A DNA stretch of 64,000 nucleotides, from positions 1 through 64,000 of the forward strand of contig NZ_JASCXN010000008.1 of the NCBI RefSeq assembly GCF_030010625.1, in the 5' to 3' direction. A model generated the notes under the pieces. That model worked only from the letters and a program-made list of their open reading frames with translations. It was not told where the DNA came from and ran no database searches. The translations under genes were made by a program, and so were the position numbers. Shown piece by piece: positions 11,181 to 20,256 of the stretch. The first letter of the stretch is position 1. The number at the start of each line of letters is the position of its first letter. The stretch comes from Streptomyces sp. CC208A (GTDB taxonomy: Bacteria; Actinomycetota; Actinomycetes; Streptomycetales; Streptomycetaceae).

Positions 11181-11249
11181 GACGAAGCGAAACCTCCTGG
11201 TCGTCGTCACCTGGCAGGCGGCGCCGAGTGGTCCCGCCCCCCCCACGGC

Positions 11250-12110
11250 TCACCCCAGCGGGACCACGGCGACCGGGGCGGGGCTGTGGTGGATGACCGC
11301 GTGGGTCACGTGGCCGAGGTGGGGGCCGACCGGCAGCCTGCGGGTGCGGCGCCCCACGACGACGAGTCCGGCGTCCTGCGACGCCTCCGTCATCCGGTAC
11401 GCGGCCGGGCCCAGGACCGCCTCGGCCGTGGTCTCCACCCCCGGATACCGCGCGCGCCACGGGGTCAGCAGCTCGTCCAGGCCGACGCGCACGCCGGCCC
11501 CCAGCTCCTCGCTGATCCTCGGGTCCACGACGCCCGCGTAGCCGTAGGTGGCGGGCAGGGTCCAGCTGCTGAGGAACCGTATCGGGAGGTGCCGCCGGGC
11601 CGCCGCCTCGAAGGCGAAGGCGAGGAGCGGCTCGCACGGGTGGTCGATGTCGACGCCCGCCACGATCCCGCCGGGGGAGGGGGCCGCCTCCGGGGACTTC
11701 GCGCGCACGAGGACGACCGGCCGCCGGGCCGCGCCGACGACCGCGAGGGAGACGGAGCCCACGACGAAGCCGAGGACGCCACCGAGTCCGCGGGACCCGA
11801 GCACCATCAGATCGGCGTCGTCCGCCGCGGCGGTCAGCTCGTCCGCCGCCCGGCCGCGCGCCCGCTCCGCGAACACCTCCAGGCCGGGGTGCTCCTTCCG
11901 CGCGCGGTCGGACTCGTCGCGCAGGAGGCCCTCGGCCCGCTCGGTGAGCGTCCGGGCGTACGGGACCGGGACCTCCGGAGTGGTCGGCCACTCCTCCACG
12001 TGCACCAGGCGGAGCGGGACCTCGCGCAGCGTCGCTTCCCCCGCCGCCCAGCGAGCCGCGGCGAGGCTCTCCTCCGAGCCGTCCAGACCTACGGTGACCT
12101 GCGCTGTCAT
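11250..12110 (-). CDS. Universal stress protein, two UspA domains
   Basis: A 286-residue cytoplasmic protein with two tandem UspA folds (about residues 1-140 and 150-286). The first has VGLDGSEES at the start and GSRGLGGVLGFVVGSVS at the end, matching the ATP-binding G-2x-G-9x-G(S/T) pattern. The second ends in VVGRRTRRLPVGPHLGHV, a looser version. ATG 12110 has GGAGG seven bases before it. It is divergent from a second universal stress protein, with the shared 14-bp box between them. In Mycobacterium, double-domain Usps of this type belong to the DosR dormancy regulon and bind ATP; the same role here is inferred. Confidence 0.92.
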   Translation of the reverse strand: MTAQVTVGLDGSEESLAAARWAAGEATLREVPLRLVHVEEWPTTPEVPVPYARTLTERAEGLLRDESDRARKEHPGLEVFAERARGRAADELTAAADDADLMVLGSRGLGGVLGFVVGSVSLAVVGAARRPVVLVRAKSPEAAPSPGGIVAGVDIDHPCEPLLAFAFEAAARRHLPIRFLSSWTLPATYGYAGVVDPRISEELGAGVRVGLDELLTPWRARYPGVETTAEAVLGPAAYRMTEASQDAGLVVVGRRTRRLPVGPHLGHVTHAVIHHSPAPVAVVPLG

Positions 12111-12195
12111 CACTGCCTCCTCGGCCGTGTCCGTCCAGGGTTCCAGGCTTCTCCCCGGCACCCCCGCGCCGTGAGGGCCGGGCAGGTCTCGATCG

Positions 12196-12209
12196 GGGCC
12201 GAACGGCCC
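12196..12209. promoter_or_regulatory. Stress-island 14-bp box, copy 1
   Basis: GGGCC-GAAC-GGCCC, an inverted repeat with a 4-base spacer, lies 86 bases upstream of the minus-strand stress protein and 102 bases upstream of the plus-strand one. Three near-identical boxes precede CBS-BON genes at 16897, 22000 and 22751. It is likely the operator of an OsdR/DevR-type response regulator (inference). Confidence 0.6.
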
Positions 12210-12311
12210 ATCGCCGTCGGCCGGCGGCGGTGCCAGCGTGAGGAGTGCCGCCCCTTCCGGGAGCCGTACGCGCCCCCGGGCGGACGCAGGAGCAGGAACC
12301 GAGGAGGAGCC

Positions 12312-13232
12312 ATGAGCAGCGAGACCCCCGTCCGTCCCGAGCCGGCCGATGTCGTCGTCGGGATCGACGGATCCCCCGCGGCGAGGACGGCCGCGCTCTG
12401 GGCCGCCGCGGAGGCGGACCGCCGGTCCCGGCCCCTGCACCTCGTGCACGCGGCCGACACCGACCGGCGGGCCTACTGGAGCGACGCGGAGACGATCCAG
12501 GCGGTACGGGAGGCCGGCCGCGAACTGCTGACCGGGACCGAGGCCGCCGTGAGGGAGCGCTTCCCGGACCTCGTCGTCACCCGGCTCCTCGGGCGGCGGG
12601 GGCCGGTCGACGAGCTCCGCGAGGTCGCCGGTGGAGAGAAGACGGTCGTGGTGGGCAGCAGGGGGCTCGGGGGCTTCTCCGCCCTCCTGCTCGGCTCCGT
12701 GGGGCTTGGGGTGGCCGCTCGCGCCGAGGTGCCCGTGATCGTCGTGCGCGGCGCGGCCGACAGGCCGGGGACGGGCTCCGTGACCGCGGCGGTCCGCGAC
12801 GCCGAGGACATGGGGTGGCTGCTTCTCGCCGCGGCCGAGGCCTCCGTCCGCAAGGCGTCGCTCCGCCTCCTGAGCGTGGGGAACATCCTCACCCACGTCG
12901 GCGAGGCGGCGACCATGCTCGACGGCCTCGACGGGGCCGCGCGCCGGCGGGTCCAGGAGGTCGAGGCGCTCGCCGAACGCGTCCGGGAGTGGTACCCCGA
13001 CCTGATCGTGACCCCCCACGTGGAGACCGGCACCACGACCGCAGGGATCCTCGTCGAGGCGAGCGCGCACACCGACCTCATGGTGATGGGCCGGGGCCGC
13101 AGGACCCTCGGCGCGGGGCCGTCCCTCGGACGCGTCGCCCACGCGCTCATCCACCACGCCCACTGCCCCGTGGAGCTCGTCCCGGCCGGCTTCGGGACGG
13201 CGCCCCGACCCGTACCGGAGGAGCGGTCATGA
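12312..13232 (+). CDS. Universal stress protein, two UspA domains
   Basis: This 306-residue protein has two UspA domains. Domain one opens with VVVGIDGSPAART and ends with VVVGSRGLGGFSALLLGSVG, the ATP-binding glycine/serine pattern. Domain two ends with VMGRGRRTLGAGPSLGRVAH. ATG 12312 follows GAGGAGGAGCC. The stop overlaps the next start (ATGA), so it is translationally coupled to the flavodoxin gene. It is divergent from another stress protein across a 201-base region containing the 14-bp box. Genes of this type respond to hypoxia, stationary phase or redox stress in actinobacteria; that role is inferred from family and context. Confidence 0.92.
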   Translation: MSSETPVRPEPADVVVGIDGSPAARTAALWAAAEADRRSRPLHLVHAADTDRRAYWSDAETIQAVREAGRELLTGTEAAVRERFPDLVVTRLLGRRGPVDELREVAGGEKTVVVGSRGLGGFSALLLGSVGLGVAARAEVPVIVVRGAADRPGTGSVTAAVRDAEDMGWLLLAAAEASVRKASLRLLSVGNILTHVGEAATMLDGLDGAARRRVQEVEALAERVREWYPDLIVTPHVETGTTTAGILVEASAHTDLMVMGRGRRTLGAGPSLGRVAHALIHHAHCPVELVPAGFGTAPRPVPEERS

Positions 13233-13732
13233 ACACGAAACGCGTCCTGGTCGCCTACGGCAGCAAGCACGGTGCCACCGCGGGCATCGCCGACGAGATC
13301 GGCCGGACCCTGCGCGACGACGGCTTCGACGCCGACGTCCGGCCGGCCGACGCCGTCACCGACGTCAGCGGCTACGACGGCGTCGTCCTCGGCGGCGCCC
13401 TCTACGCCGGGCGCTGGAACGGCAAGGCCCGCCGGTGCGCCCGGCGCAACGCGGAACAGCTCCGCGGGCGTCCGCTCTGGCTGTTCAGCAGCGGGCCCGT
13501 CGACAGCTCCGCCGAACAGCACGACATCCCGCCCGTCCCCGGGGTCGCCCGCCGGATGAGGCAGCTGGACGCCCGGGAGCACATCACCTTCGGCGGCGCC
13601 CTCACCGCCGACAATCCCGGCTTCCTCGCCCGGGCCATGGTCCGCCGGGGCAAGGGCGGGGACTTCCGCGACCCGGCCCGGATCCGGGAATGGGCCCACC
13701 ACATCGGGGCCGAACTCGACCCCGCCCGCTGA
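13229..13732 (+). CDS. Flavodoxin-domain protein (HemG/protoporphyrinogen oxidase-like)
   Basis: This 167-residue protein starts with VLVAYGSKHGATAGIADEIG, the phosphate-binding loop of flavodoxin folds that hold FMN. GYDGVVLGGALYAGRWN follows as the second flavin loop, and the length matches short HemG-type flavodoxins. ATG 13229 overlaps the stop of the stress protein by four bases, so the two form an operon under the upstream box. It probably handles electrons under low oxygen or redox stress. The partner and substrate are not visible. The gene ends 31 bases before a convergent gene. Confidence 0.85.
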   Translation: MNTKRVLVAYGSKHGATAGIADEIGRTLRDDGFDADVRPADAVTDVSGYDGVVLGGALYAGRWNGKARRCARRNAEQLRGRPLWLFSSGPVDSSAEQHDIPPVPGVARRMRQLDAREHITFGGALTADNPGFLARAMVRRGKGGDFRDPARIREWAHHIGAELDPAR

Positions 13733-13763
13733 GCCGCACCGCGTCCGGGCCCACCGGCACCCC

Positions 13764-14432
13764 TCAGAGGGTTTTGGGTGTCCCGGCCGGGCCCGCTTCG
13801 CCGCCGCCCTGGTCGAGGCGGAAGGGCGGATAGACGTCCGTCATGAGACTCGCGTAGGCGGCGACGCGCAGCACCCAGCGGTTCAGGCCGACGACCAGGT
13901 CGAACAGGTCGCGGGGATAGCGCTCGGTGAAGGCGAGGGTGAAGGCCGCGATCAGCGCGAGCAGCGTGATCAGGCCGCCGCTCCACCAGCCGGCGCGCAT
14001 GCCGCCGGTGAAGAACGCCAGGACCAGGTAGTGGGGGATCGCCAGAAGCCACCACTTGACGAGCACTTGTGCGCGGGAGAGCCGCTGCGGGTAGGCGATG
14101 TCGAGCCGCGCGGGGTAACCGGGCTCCCGGCCCAGGCTGAAGGGCGGGTACCGGTCGGTGCCGAGCGCCCCGTACGAGTAGTACGACACCCGCCACGACC
14201 AGCGGAGGACGCCGAGGTTGAAGTCGAACAGGCCCCGCGGATAGCGCTCGGTGAACAGGATCGCGAAGAAGGCGATCACCGTCACGACCAGGAAGGCGAT
14301 CCACAGGAAGAACAGCACGATCCAGTGCGGGATCACCAGGACCCACTTGACCAGCCACAGCCAGCGGGACAGAGGGGCGTCGAGTTCGGCCGTCACCTGG
14401 ACGGGGGCGTACGGGGTACGTGGCGTGTCCAT
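13764..14432 (-). CDS. DUF4389 membrane protein
   Basis: A 222-residue membrane protein with two copies of a roughly 90-residue unit. Each unit has a pair of helices and an ERYPR(G/D)LFD signature (FTERYPRGLFDFNLGVLRW and FTERYPRDLFDLVVGLNRW), then a YPPF motif. This duplicated arrangement is characteristic of DUF4389. ATG 14432 is 87 bases after the CBS-BON gene on the same strand, so it may end that transcript. DUF4389 proteins have no established biochemical role. The location in a stress island suggests an envelope function in that response. Confidence 0.85.
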   Translation of the reverse strand: MDTPRTPYAPVQVTAELDAPLSRWLWLVKWVLVIPHWIVLFFLWIAFLVVTVIAFFAILFTERYPRGLFDFNLGVLRWSWRVSYYSYGALGTDRYPPFSLGREPGYPARLDIAYPQRLSRAQVLVKWWLLAIPHYLVLAFFTGGMRAGWWSGGLITLLALIAAFTLAFTERYPRDLFDLVVGLNRWVLRVAAYASLMTDVYPPFRLDQGGGEAGPAGTPKTL

Positions 14433-14519
14433 GCTCTCACTTCCTCGGTCTCACTCACTCGGTGGTCTCGCTCACCCGGTCCTGCGCCCCCGCCCGGTCT
14501 GGTCTCATGCGGCCCGGTC

Positions 14520-15116
14520 TCATGTGGCCTGGTCCGCCTGCCCGAGCCGGTCGACGACCCCCACGACGCCGTCGACGCTGTTGCAGAGCCGGAGGAGGAC
14601 GGGCACGAGGCCGGGACGGGAAACGGTGCCGCTGAGGGTGACCCGGCCGTCCTCGACCTCCACCGACAGGTCCGACGGGTTCAGCCCGAGGGTGCGGGTC
14701 ACCACGTCCTCGACGATCTCCTCCTGGATGGCCCGGTCCCTGCGGAGGAACAGCTGGATCAGGTCGCTGCGGCTCAGCACCCCCAGCAGCCGCCCGTCGT
14801 CGCCCACCACCGGCAGGCGCTTCACCCGGGCCCGGTCCATGACCCGGGCGGCGCGCACCACGCTCCAGTCGGGCCGGGCGACCACGGCGGGACTCGACAT
14901 GAGGCCGCCCGCCGTGTCGAGCCCGCTGCCGGCGGCGCGGCGGCGGACCAGATCGGCCTCGGAGACGACGCCGACCGGCCGCTCCTCCTCGTCCACCACA
15001 CAGACGGCGGTGATGTCGAACTCGTCCAGGAGCCGGGCGATCTCCTTGAAGGACGTGTCCCGTCCGACACTGACGGCCGTGGGCGTCATCAGCTCGGCGA
15101 CGCTTCGGTGCCTCAT
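14520..15116 (-). CDS. CBS-pair and BON domain protein
   Basis: This 198-residue soluble protein has two CBS motifs forming a Bateman module (about residues 5-60 and 75-130; SVAELMT..., GVVSEADLV, GGLMSSPAVV, GVLSRSDLI) and a C-terminal BON domain (about 140-195, VEVEDGRVTLSGTV). CBS pairs bind adenine nucleotides and act as energy sensors; BON domains usually bind surfaces or lipids. ATG 15116 lies 34 bases after the potassium channel stop on the same strand, so the two are likely co-transcribed and the channel is a plausible target. It is one of four paralogues in 8 kb. Confidence 0.88.
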   Translation of the reverse strand: MRHRSVAELMTPTAVSVGRDTSFKEIARLLDEFDITAVCVVDEEERPVGVVSEADLVRRRAAGSGLDTAGGLMSSPAVVARPDWSVVRAARVMDRARVKRLPVVGDDGRLLGVLSRSDLIQLFLRRDRAIQEEIVEDVVTRTLGLNPSDLSVEVEDGRVTLSGTVSRPGLVPVLLRLCNSVDGVVGVVDRLGQADQAT

Positions 15117-15150
15117 GGTCCGGTCACCTTCCCTGCGGTGCCCCCGTCTC

Positions 15151-16062
15151 TCAGGGTGCTCCGTGTCCGTCGGTCCTGGGAGGGCCGTCCGGCCCCCACG
15201 CGTGTCCGTGGTCCTCGGCGTACGCCGCGAAGACCCGCTCGGTCCCCTCGCCCGTCCGCAGGAAACGCTCGTCGAGCACGACCGCCAGGTCGTCGAGCGC
15301 CCGGCGCAGCACCGAGGCGGAGAGCCGGACGTCCGGGTGGCGCGCCTCGTCGGCACGGTCGGCGAGGCCGAGGGCGTAGCCGAGCTGACGGGGGAGGGCC
15401 GTGTTCTCTTCGCCGTCGTGGAAGTAGTACGACTCGGGGTACTGCATGAAGTCGACGGCGGCGGTGGACAGGGCGGCGGCGAGCCCGTCGAGGAGCGCGG
15501 CCCCGCCGTCGGAGTCGAGCGCCCGGGCGGTGACCCGGCTGCGGCGTACGTGGGACAGCCGCAGGGCCAGTGCCCTGCGGCGGGCGAGGGCGGGGTAGAT
15601 GCCGAGGATCCACGTCACGGTCGCCGACAGGAGGACGAAGCCCACCAGGGCCTCCAGGGGCGCGAGCACCCGCAGCCAGCCGGCGGTCGGCGCGATGTCG
15701 CCGAAGCCGAGCGTCGTCAGGTTGACCAGGGAGAGGTACAGGGCGTCCACCGGGCTCGCGTGCTCGGCCGGAGCGAGCCCCGGCGCGTACGAGAAGTCCT
15801 GCGGCATGCGCGGCCAGTAGACGAGCGCCCAGCCCACGGCCACCGCCAGCATCCAGACGGCGAGCACCGTGACCATGCCGAGCGGGCCCGCGAGCCCGGC
15901 GGGGCGCCGGCGCGCCCCGCGATGGGCCGACAGACGCCACACCGCACGCATCACCGTCCTGCTCAGACCGCCGTGCCGGGTCGGGTGCCAGAGCGTGTGG
16001 AACACCTCCCGGAGGATGAGCAGCACCAGAAGAGCGCCCAGCGGCGTCGCGAGCCACGTCAT
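15151..16062 (-). CDS. Two-helix potassium channel (ion_trans_2)
   Basis: A 303-residue membrane protein. A short first helix is followed by a helix near residues 60-85, a pore loop carrying TTLGFGD (the potassium selectivity filter, near residue 117) and a helix near 130-155. The remaining 150 residues are cytoplasmic, mostly helical and acidic. It looks like a simple Kch/KcsA-like channel with its own regulatory tail and no RCK domain. ATG 16062 follows GGAAGGG. CBS-BON genes flank it on both sides on the same strand, which suggests nucleotide-dependent control. Voltage sensing is unlikely because no charged S4 helix is visible. Confidence 0.88.
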   Translation of the reverse strand: MTWLATPLGALLVLLILREVFHTLWHPTRHGGLSRTVMRAVWRLSAHRGARRRPAGLAGPLGMVTVLAVWMLAVAVGWALVYWPRMPQDFSYAPGLAPAEHASPVDALYLSLVNLTTLGFGDIAPTAGWLRVLAPLEALVGFVLLSATVTWILGIYPALARRRALALRLSHVRRSRVTARALDSDGGAALLDGLAAALSTAAVDFMQYPESYYFHDGEENTALPRQLGYALGLADRADEARHPDVRLSASVLRRALDDLAVVLDERFLRTGEGTERVFAAYAEDHGHAWGPDGPPRTDGHGAP

Positions 16063-16156
16063 TCCGGCACCCTTCCCGTCCGGGGCGGGGAGCCGCACCC
16101 CGGACCCGCCACCTCGGCCCGGTGGCACGGCTCGTCCGCTCCACCGGGCGCCGCGC

Positions 16157-16810
16157 TCACAGCTCGGTGGCGAGGGTGAGCCCGCACCGTACGTCCACGA
16201 CGCCTTCGACGGCCCGGGCCAGCCGTTCCGCGACCGGGATGAGGGAGCTGTCGCGCACATCGCCCGTCAGGGTGACGACACCGGCTTCGACGCGTACCTC
16301 GATCCGGTCCCGTGAGAGAGGGAACAGGTGTGCGACGACCTCGTGGCGGACCTCGTCGGCGAGCTCCTCGTCCGGGCGGAGGAAGACCTTGAGCAGGTCG
16401 GACCGGCTGACGATGCCCCGGATCACGCCGTCCCCGTCCACGACCGGCAGCCGCTTCACCCGGCGGGTGGCCATGAGCCGGGCGGCCTGCGACAGGGACG
16501 CTTCGGGGCCGACGGTGACGGCCGGAGCGGTCATCAGCTCCGCCGCCCGGTCGGAACCCGCCTTCGCGGTGGCGTCGTGCCGCCGCAGCTGCTCGACCAT
16601 GCCGAGACGGCGGTCGTGGAACTCCTCCTTGAGGAGCAGATCCGCCTCGGACACCACCCCGACGACCCGGCCCTCGCCCTCCAGGACGGGCAGCGCGGTC
16701 ACCTTCCACCGCTCCATGGCGGCGACGATCTCCTTGAACGCGGTGTCGGGCCGAACGGCGACGACCTTCTCGGTCATCACGTCGGCGACGGTGAACGGTC
16801 GTGAGGTCAT
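16157..16810 (-). CDS. CBS-pair and BON domain protein
   Basis: A 217-residue member of the same CBS-CBS-BON family: DVMTEKVVAV and ELMTAPAVTV open the two CBS motifs, GVVSEADLL and GIVSRSDLL close them, and VRVEAGVVTLTGDV marks the BON domain. A charged linker of about 25 residues (KEEFHDRRLGMVEQLRRHD) lies between the CBS repeats, as in the 22.0-22.7 kb paralogue, so these two form a subfamily. ATG 16810 has GGAGG eight bases before it. The 14-bp box lies 87 bases upstream. The potassium channel gene follows 94 bases downstream on the same strand. Confidence 0.9.
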   Translation of the reverse strand: MTSRPFTVADVMTEKVVAVRPDTAFKEIVAAMERWKVTALPVLEGEGRVVGVVSEADLLLKEEFHDRRLGMVEQLRRHDATAKAGSDRAAELMTAPAVTVGPEASLSQAARLMATRRVKRLPVVDGDGVIRGIVSRSDLLKVFLRPDEELADEVRHEVVAHLFPLSRDRIEVRVEAGVVTLTGDVRDSSLIPVAERLARAVEGVVDVRCGLTLATEL

Positions 16811-16896
16811 GGTGTCCTCCAGCCCTTCCGATCCTGCCCTGCTCAGCCTTCCGCCGCTCGGCGGCGGGCGGCAGGGCCGCGCAGGGCACATCAGGA

Positions 16897-16910
16897 GGTC
16901 CGAAGGGCCC
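16897..16910. promoter_or_regulatory. Stress-island 14-bp box, copy 2
   Basis: GGTCC-GAAG-GGCCC has the same half-sites and spacing as the other copies. It lies between the minus-strand CBS-BON gene (87 bases away) and the plus-strand HAD/GH65 operon (160 bases away), so it could serve either or both. Confidence 0.55.
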
Positions 16911-17069
16911 ACACCGGCCGCGGTCGCGCGGGACGGTCCCGGTTGCGCCGCCGCGGCTTCGCGGAACCCTGGAAGGAACCGCAGTCCAGGAGGATCCGCG
17001 CATGGCCGCTTCCGGTGCTTGGCCCCGTACCGCCCGGGCATTCGGGCGGATCCGGCCGCGGGAAGCCCG

Positions 17070-17843
17070 ATGAACGGCCACCCCACCGGCTCAGGGCCCC
17101 CGCACGCCGTCGTCCTCGACACCGACGGCGTGCTGCTCGACTCCGCCGCCGTCCACGCGGCGGCGTGGAAGACCGCGTTCGACGCCTGCCTCGCCGAGCG
17201 GGCGGGCGAGGGCCGGAGGAGCGAGCCGTTCGACGCCGACACCGACTACCGCCGCTTCGTCGACGGCAGATCCCGGTACGACGGAGCCGCGGCCTTCCTC
17301 GCGGCCCGCGGCATCCGCCTGCCGCCCGGATCGGCCGACGACCGGCCCGGCTGCGGGACGGTCCGGGCCGTCGCGGCGCGCAAGGAACAAGCCTTCCTGG
17401 ACGCCCTGCGCACCCGGCCGGTCGCCGCCTTCGAGGACGCCCGGCGGGCACTGACCGCCCTGGGCTCCCTCCACGTGCCGTGCGCGGCGGTCTCCGCCTC
17501 CCGGCACGCCGGGGCCCTGCTCGCCGCCGCCGGGCTCGACCGGCTCCTCACCGCCGTCGTGGACGGCGAGGACGCGGCCCGGCTCGGACTCCCCGGTAAA
17601 CCGGATCCCGCGCTCTTCCTCCACGCGGCACGCGTCCTCGACGCCCGCCCCCGGGACTGCGCGGTCGTCGAGGACGCCCTCGCCGGGGTCCTCGCGGGCC
17701 GCCGCGGCCGCTTCGGGCTCGTCGTCGGCCTCGACCGCGCCGCCGGCCGGCCCGCCGCCCCCGCGATGCGGGAGCGGGGAGCCGACCTCGTCGTCACCGA
17801 CCTCGTGGAACTCCTGGAGACCGTGTGGGGAGCCGTCCCATGA
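17070..17843 (+). CDS. HAD hydrolase, beta-phosphoglucomutase-like
   Basis: A 257-residue HAD-superfamily enzyme. DTDGVLLDSAAVHAAAW near residue 17 is motif I with the nucleophile/acid Asp pair. VSASRHAG is the motif II Ser region. GKPDP and VVEDALAGVLAGRRG are motifs III and IV. The cap has the Arg-rich GRSRYDGAAAFL sequence typical of beta-phosphoglucomutases. ATG 17070 follows a GGGAAG site. The stop overlaps the GH65 start by four bases. In such pairs the GH65 enzyme phosphorolyses a disaccharide to beta-glucose 1-phosphate and this enzyme turns it into glucose 6-phosphate. That role is well supported by fusion of the two activities in other bacteria. Confidence 0.88.
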   Translation: MNGHPTGSGPPHAVVLDTDGVLLDSAAVHAAAWKTAFDACLAERAGEGRRSEPFDADTDYRRFVDGRSRYDGAAAFLAARGIRLPPGSADDRPGCGTVRAVAARKEQAFLDALRTRPVAAFEDARRALTALGSLHVPCAAVSASRHAGALLAAAGLDRLLTAVVDGEDAARLGLPGKPDPALFLHAARVLDARPRDCAVVEDALAGVLAGRRGRFGLVVGLDRAAGRPAAPAMRERGADLVVTDLVELLETVWGAVP

Positions 17844-20236
17844 CCGGCGGACCGGGGTGGGTGTGGCGGTACGACGGCTACGACCCGGCGCGGGAGCGGC
17901 TGGTGGAGGCGCTCTGCACGCTCGGCAACGGCCGCTTCGCCACCCGCGGCTCCGCACCCGAATGCGCCGCCGGCCCCACGCACTACCCGGGCACCTACCT
18001 CGCAGGCTGCTACGACCGGCGCACCTCGCTCCTCGACGGCCGCGAGGTCGAGAACGAGGATCTGGTCAACCTGCCGAACTGGACCCTGCTGAGGTACCGC
18101 TGCCTGCCGGAGGACCGCCCTGCCGGGGAGTGGCTCACGCCCGGCTCCGACCGGCTGCGCCACTACGAGGCCCGGCTGGACCTGCGGCGGGGGGTCCTCG
18201 TCCGGAACCTCTTCTTCCAGGACGCCGAGGGGCGCGGGCTGCGCGTCGGGCACACCCGGTTCGTCCACATGGGGGACCCCGGGCTCGCCGCCCAGCTCAC
18301 CACCTTCCACGCGTACGGCTGGAGCGGCGAGGTCGAGGTCGAGTCCGTGCTCGACGGCGACGTCGCCAACGCGGGCGTGGAGCGCTACCACGACCTGGAG
18401 AGCCGGCACCTCACCGGCCACCGGACCGTGTTCGCACCCGGCGGGGTCGCCGGGCTGTCCTGCCGTACGCACACCCCGGGCCATCTGATCGCCCTGGCCG
18501 TTCGCACGGACACCCACCCCGAGGCCCCCGCCCGGACGATCGGCACGTCGACCGGCACCGTGCAGGTGTACCGCCTGCCCGTCGCCAGGGGCCGCCCCGC
18601 ACGGGTGGCCAAGACGCTCGCCCTGCACACCTCGCCGGCCGGCACCCCGGAGGAGCCCCTGGCGGCGGCCGTCGAGGCGGCCGGCCGCGCGCCCGCCTTC
18701 CCGGCCCTGCTGGCCGCGCACGAGGCGGCCTGGCAACGCCTCTGGGAGGAAGGGAAGCTGAGCGTGCCGGGGGAGGCGGGCCGCATCCTGCGGCTGCACG
18801 TCTTCCACCTGCTGCAGACGCTCTCCCCGCACACGGCCGCACTCGACGTCGGCGTCCCGGCCCGGGGGCTGCACGGCGAGGCGTACCGGGGGCACGTCTT
18901 CTGGGACGAACTCTTCGTCCTGCCCTACCTCGACCTCCACTTCCCCGAGGTGGCCAGGGCCCTGCTCCTGTACCGTCACCGGCGCCTGCCCGCCGCCCGC
19001 GCGGCCGCCCGCCGGGCGGGCCGCCAGGGCGCCATGTACCCCTGGCAGAGCGGAAGTTCGGGAGAGGAGGAGACCCAGGAGGTCCACCTCAACCCGCGCT
19101 CGGGCCGCTGGCTGCCCGACCACTCCCGCCTCCAGCGACACGTCGGCTCGGCCGTCGCGTACAACGTCTGGAAATACGCGCGGGCCACCGGGGACAGCGG
19201 CTTCCTGCACGGCGAAGGGGCCGAGATCCTGCTGGAGGTCGCCCGCTACTGGGCCGGATCGGCGGTCCTCGACCCGGCACTGGGGCGCTACCGCATCCGT
19301 GGCGTGGTGGGACCGGACGAGTACCACGACGCCTACCCCGGTGCCGCGGCCCCGGGCATCGACGACAACGCCTACACGAACGTGACCGCCGCCTGGGTCC
19401 TCGCCCGCGGCCTCGACCTGCTGCGCGAACTGCCCGGTGCGCGGCGGGCGGAGCTGTCCGAACGCCTCGCCCTGGACGAGGAGGAGACCGCCCGCTGGGA
19501 CGAGGTCTCCCGCCGCCTGCACGTGCCGTTCCACCAGGGCGTGGTGAGCCAGTTCGAGGGCTTCGGGGAGCTGGCGGAGCTCGACTGGGAGGCGTACCGG
19601 GCCCGTTACGGCGACATCCGCCGCCTGGACCGGATCCTGGAGGCGGAGGGCGACACCGTCAACCGCTACCAGGCGTCGAAGCAGGCCGACACCCTGATGC
19701 TCGGCCACCTCTTCCGCCCCCGGGAACTGTCCGAGCTGTTCGCGCGGCTCGGCCACCGGATGGACGACGGCGTCTGGCGCGCCACCGTGGACTACTACCT
19801 GCGCCGCACCAGCCACGGCTCGACCCTCAGCGGCCTCGTCCACGGCTGGGTGCTCGCCCGTCTGAAGGGCCCCGACGCCTGGCGGTACTGCGAGGAGGCC
19901 CTGCTCTCCGACGTGGCCGACATCCAGGGCGGCACCACGGGGGAGGGCATCCACCTGGGAGCCATGGCCGGCACGATCGACCTGGTCCAGCGCGGGATCA
20001 CCGGCCTGGAGGCGGGCCCGGACGGCCTGCGGGTGGCGCCGGTGGCCCTGAAGGAGCTGCCCCGGTTCTCCTTCACCCTCTGCTGCGGCGGCCACCGCGG
20101 CGTACGGCTGCGCTTCCTGCCCGGCCGGCTGGGGGTACGGGTCCCCGCAGGACCGGGCGGGCCCCTTCCCCTCGTCCTGCCGGGGGAGCGGAGGTTCGCC
20201 GTCCCGCCCGGCGAGGAGCGGTGGTTCTCCCTGTGA
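17840..20236 (+). CDS. Glycoside hydrolase family 65 (disaccharide phosphorylase)
   Basis: The protein has 798 residues, the normal GH65 length. The N-terminal beta-sandwich covers about residues 1-260. The (alpha/alpha)6 barrel holds GPDEYHD, with the general acid at Glu494, followed by DDNAYTNVTAAWVL. The phosphate-site region is RTSHGSTLSGLVHGWVLAR. That lysine-lacking, His-Ser-Ser/Thr loop is typical of phosphorylases such as trehalose, maltose or kojibiose phosphorylase rather than acid trehalases. ATG 17840 overlaps the HAD stop (ATGA), so the two are coupled. The exact disaccharide is not visible. An ATP-saving route from stored trehalose to glucose 6-phosphate would suit a dormancy island. 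Confidence 0.9.
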   Translation: MTGGPGWVWRYDGYDPARERLVEALCTLGNGRFATRGSAPECAAGPTHYPGTYLAGCYDRRTSLLDGREVENEDLVNLPNWTLLRYRCLPEDRPAGEWLTPGSDRLRHYEARLDLRRGVLVRNLFFQDAEGRGLRVGHTRFVHMGDPGLAAQLTTFHAYGWSGEVEVESVLDGDVANAGVERYHDLESRHLTGHRTVFAPGGVAGLSCRTHTPGHLIALAVRTDTHPEAPARTIGTSTGTVQVYRLPVARGRPARVAKTLALHTSPAGTPEEPLAAAVEAAGRAPAFPALLAAHEAAWQRLWEEGKLSVPGEAGRILRLHVFHLLQTLSPHTAALDVGVPARGLHGEAYRGHVFWDELFVLPYLDLHFPEVARALLLYRHRRLPAARAAARRAGRQGAMYPWQSGSSGEEETQEVHLNPRSGRWLPDHSRLQRHVGSAVAYNVWKYARATGDSGFLHGEGAEILLEVARYWAGSAVLDPALGRYRIRGVVGPDEYHDAYPGAAAPGIDDNAYTNVTAAWVLARGLDLLRELPGARRAELSERLALDEEETARWDEVSRRLHVPFHQGVVSQFEGFGELAELDWEAYRARYGDIRRLDRILEAEGDTVNRYQASKQADTLMLGHLFRPRELSELFARLGHRMDDGVWRATVDYYLRRTSHGSTLSGLVHGWVLARLKGPDAWRYCEEALLSDVADIQGGTTGEGIHLGAMAGTIDLVQRGITGLEAGPDGLRVAPVALKELPRFSFTLCCGGHRGVRLRFLPGRLGVRVPAGPGGPLPLVLPGERRFAVPPGEERWFSL

Positions 20237-20256
20237 ACGGACCGGCAGGCGGGAGC

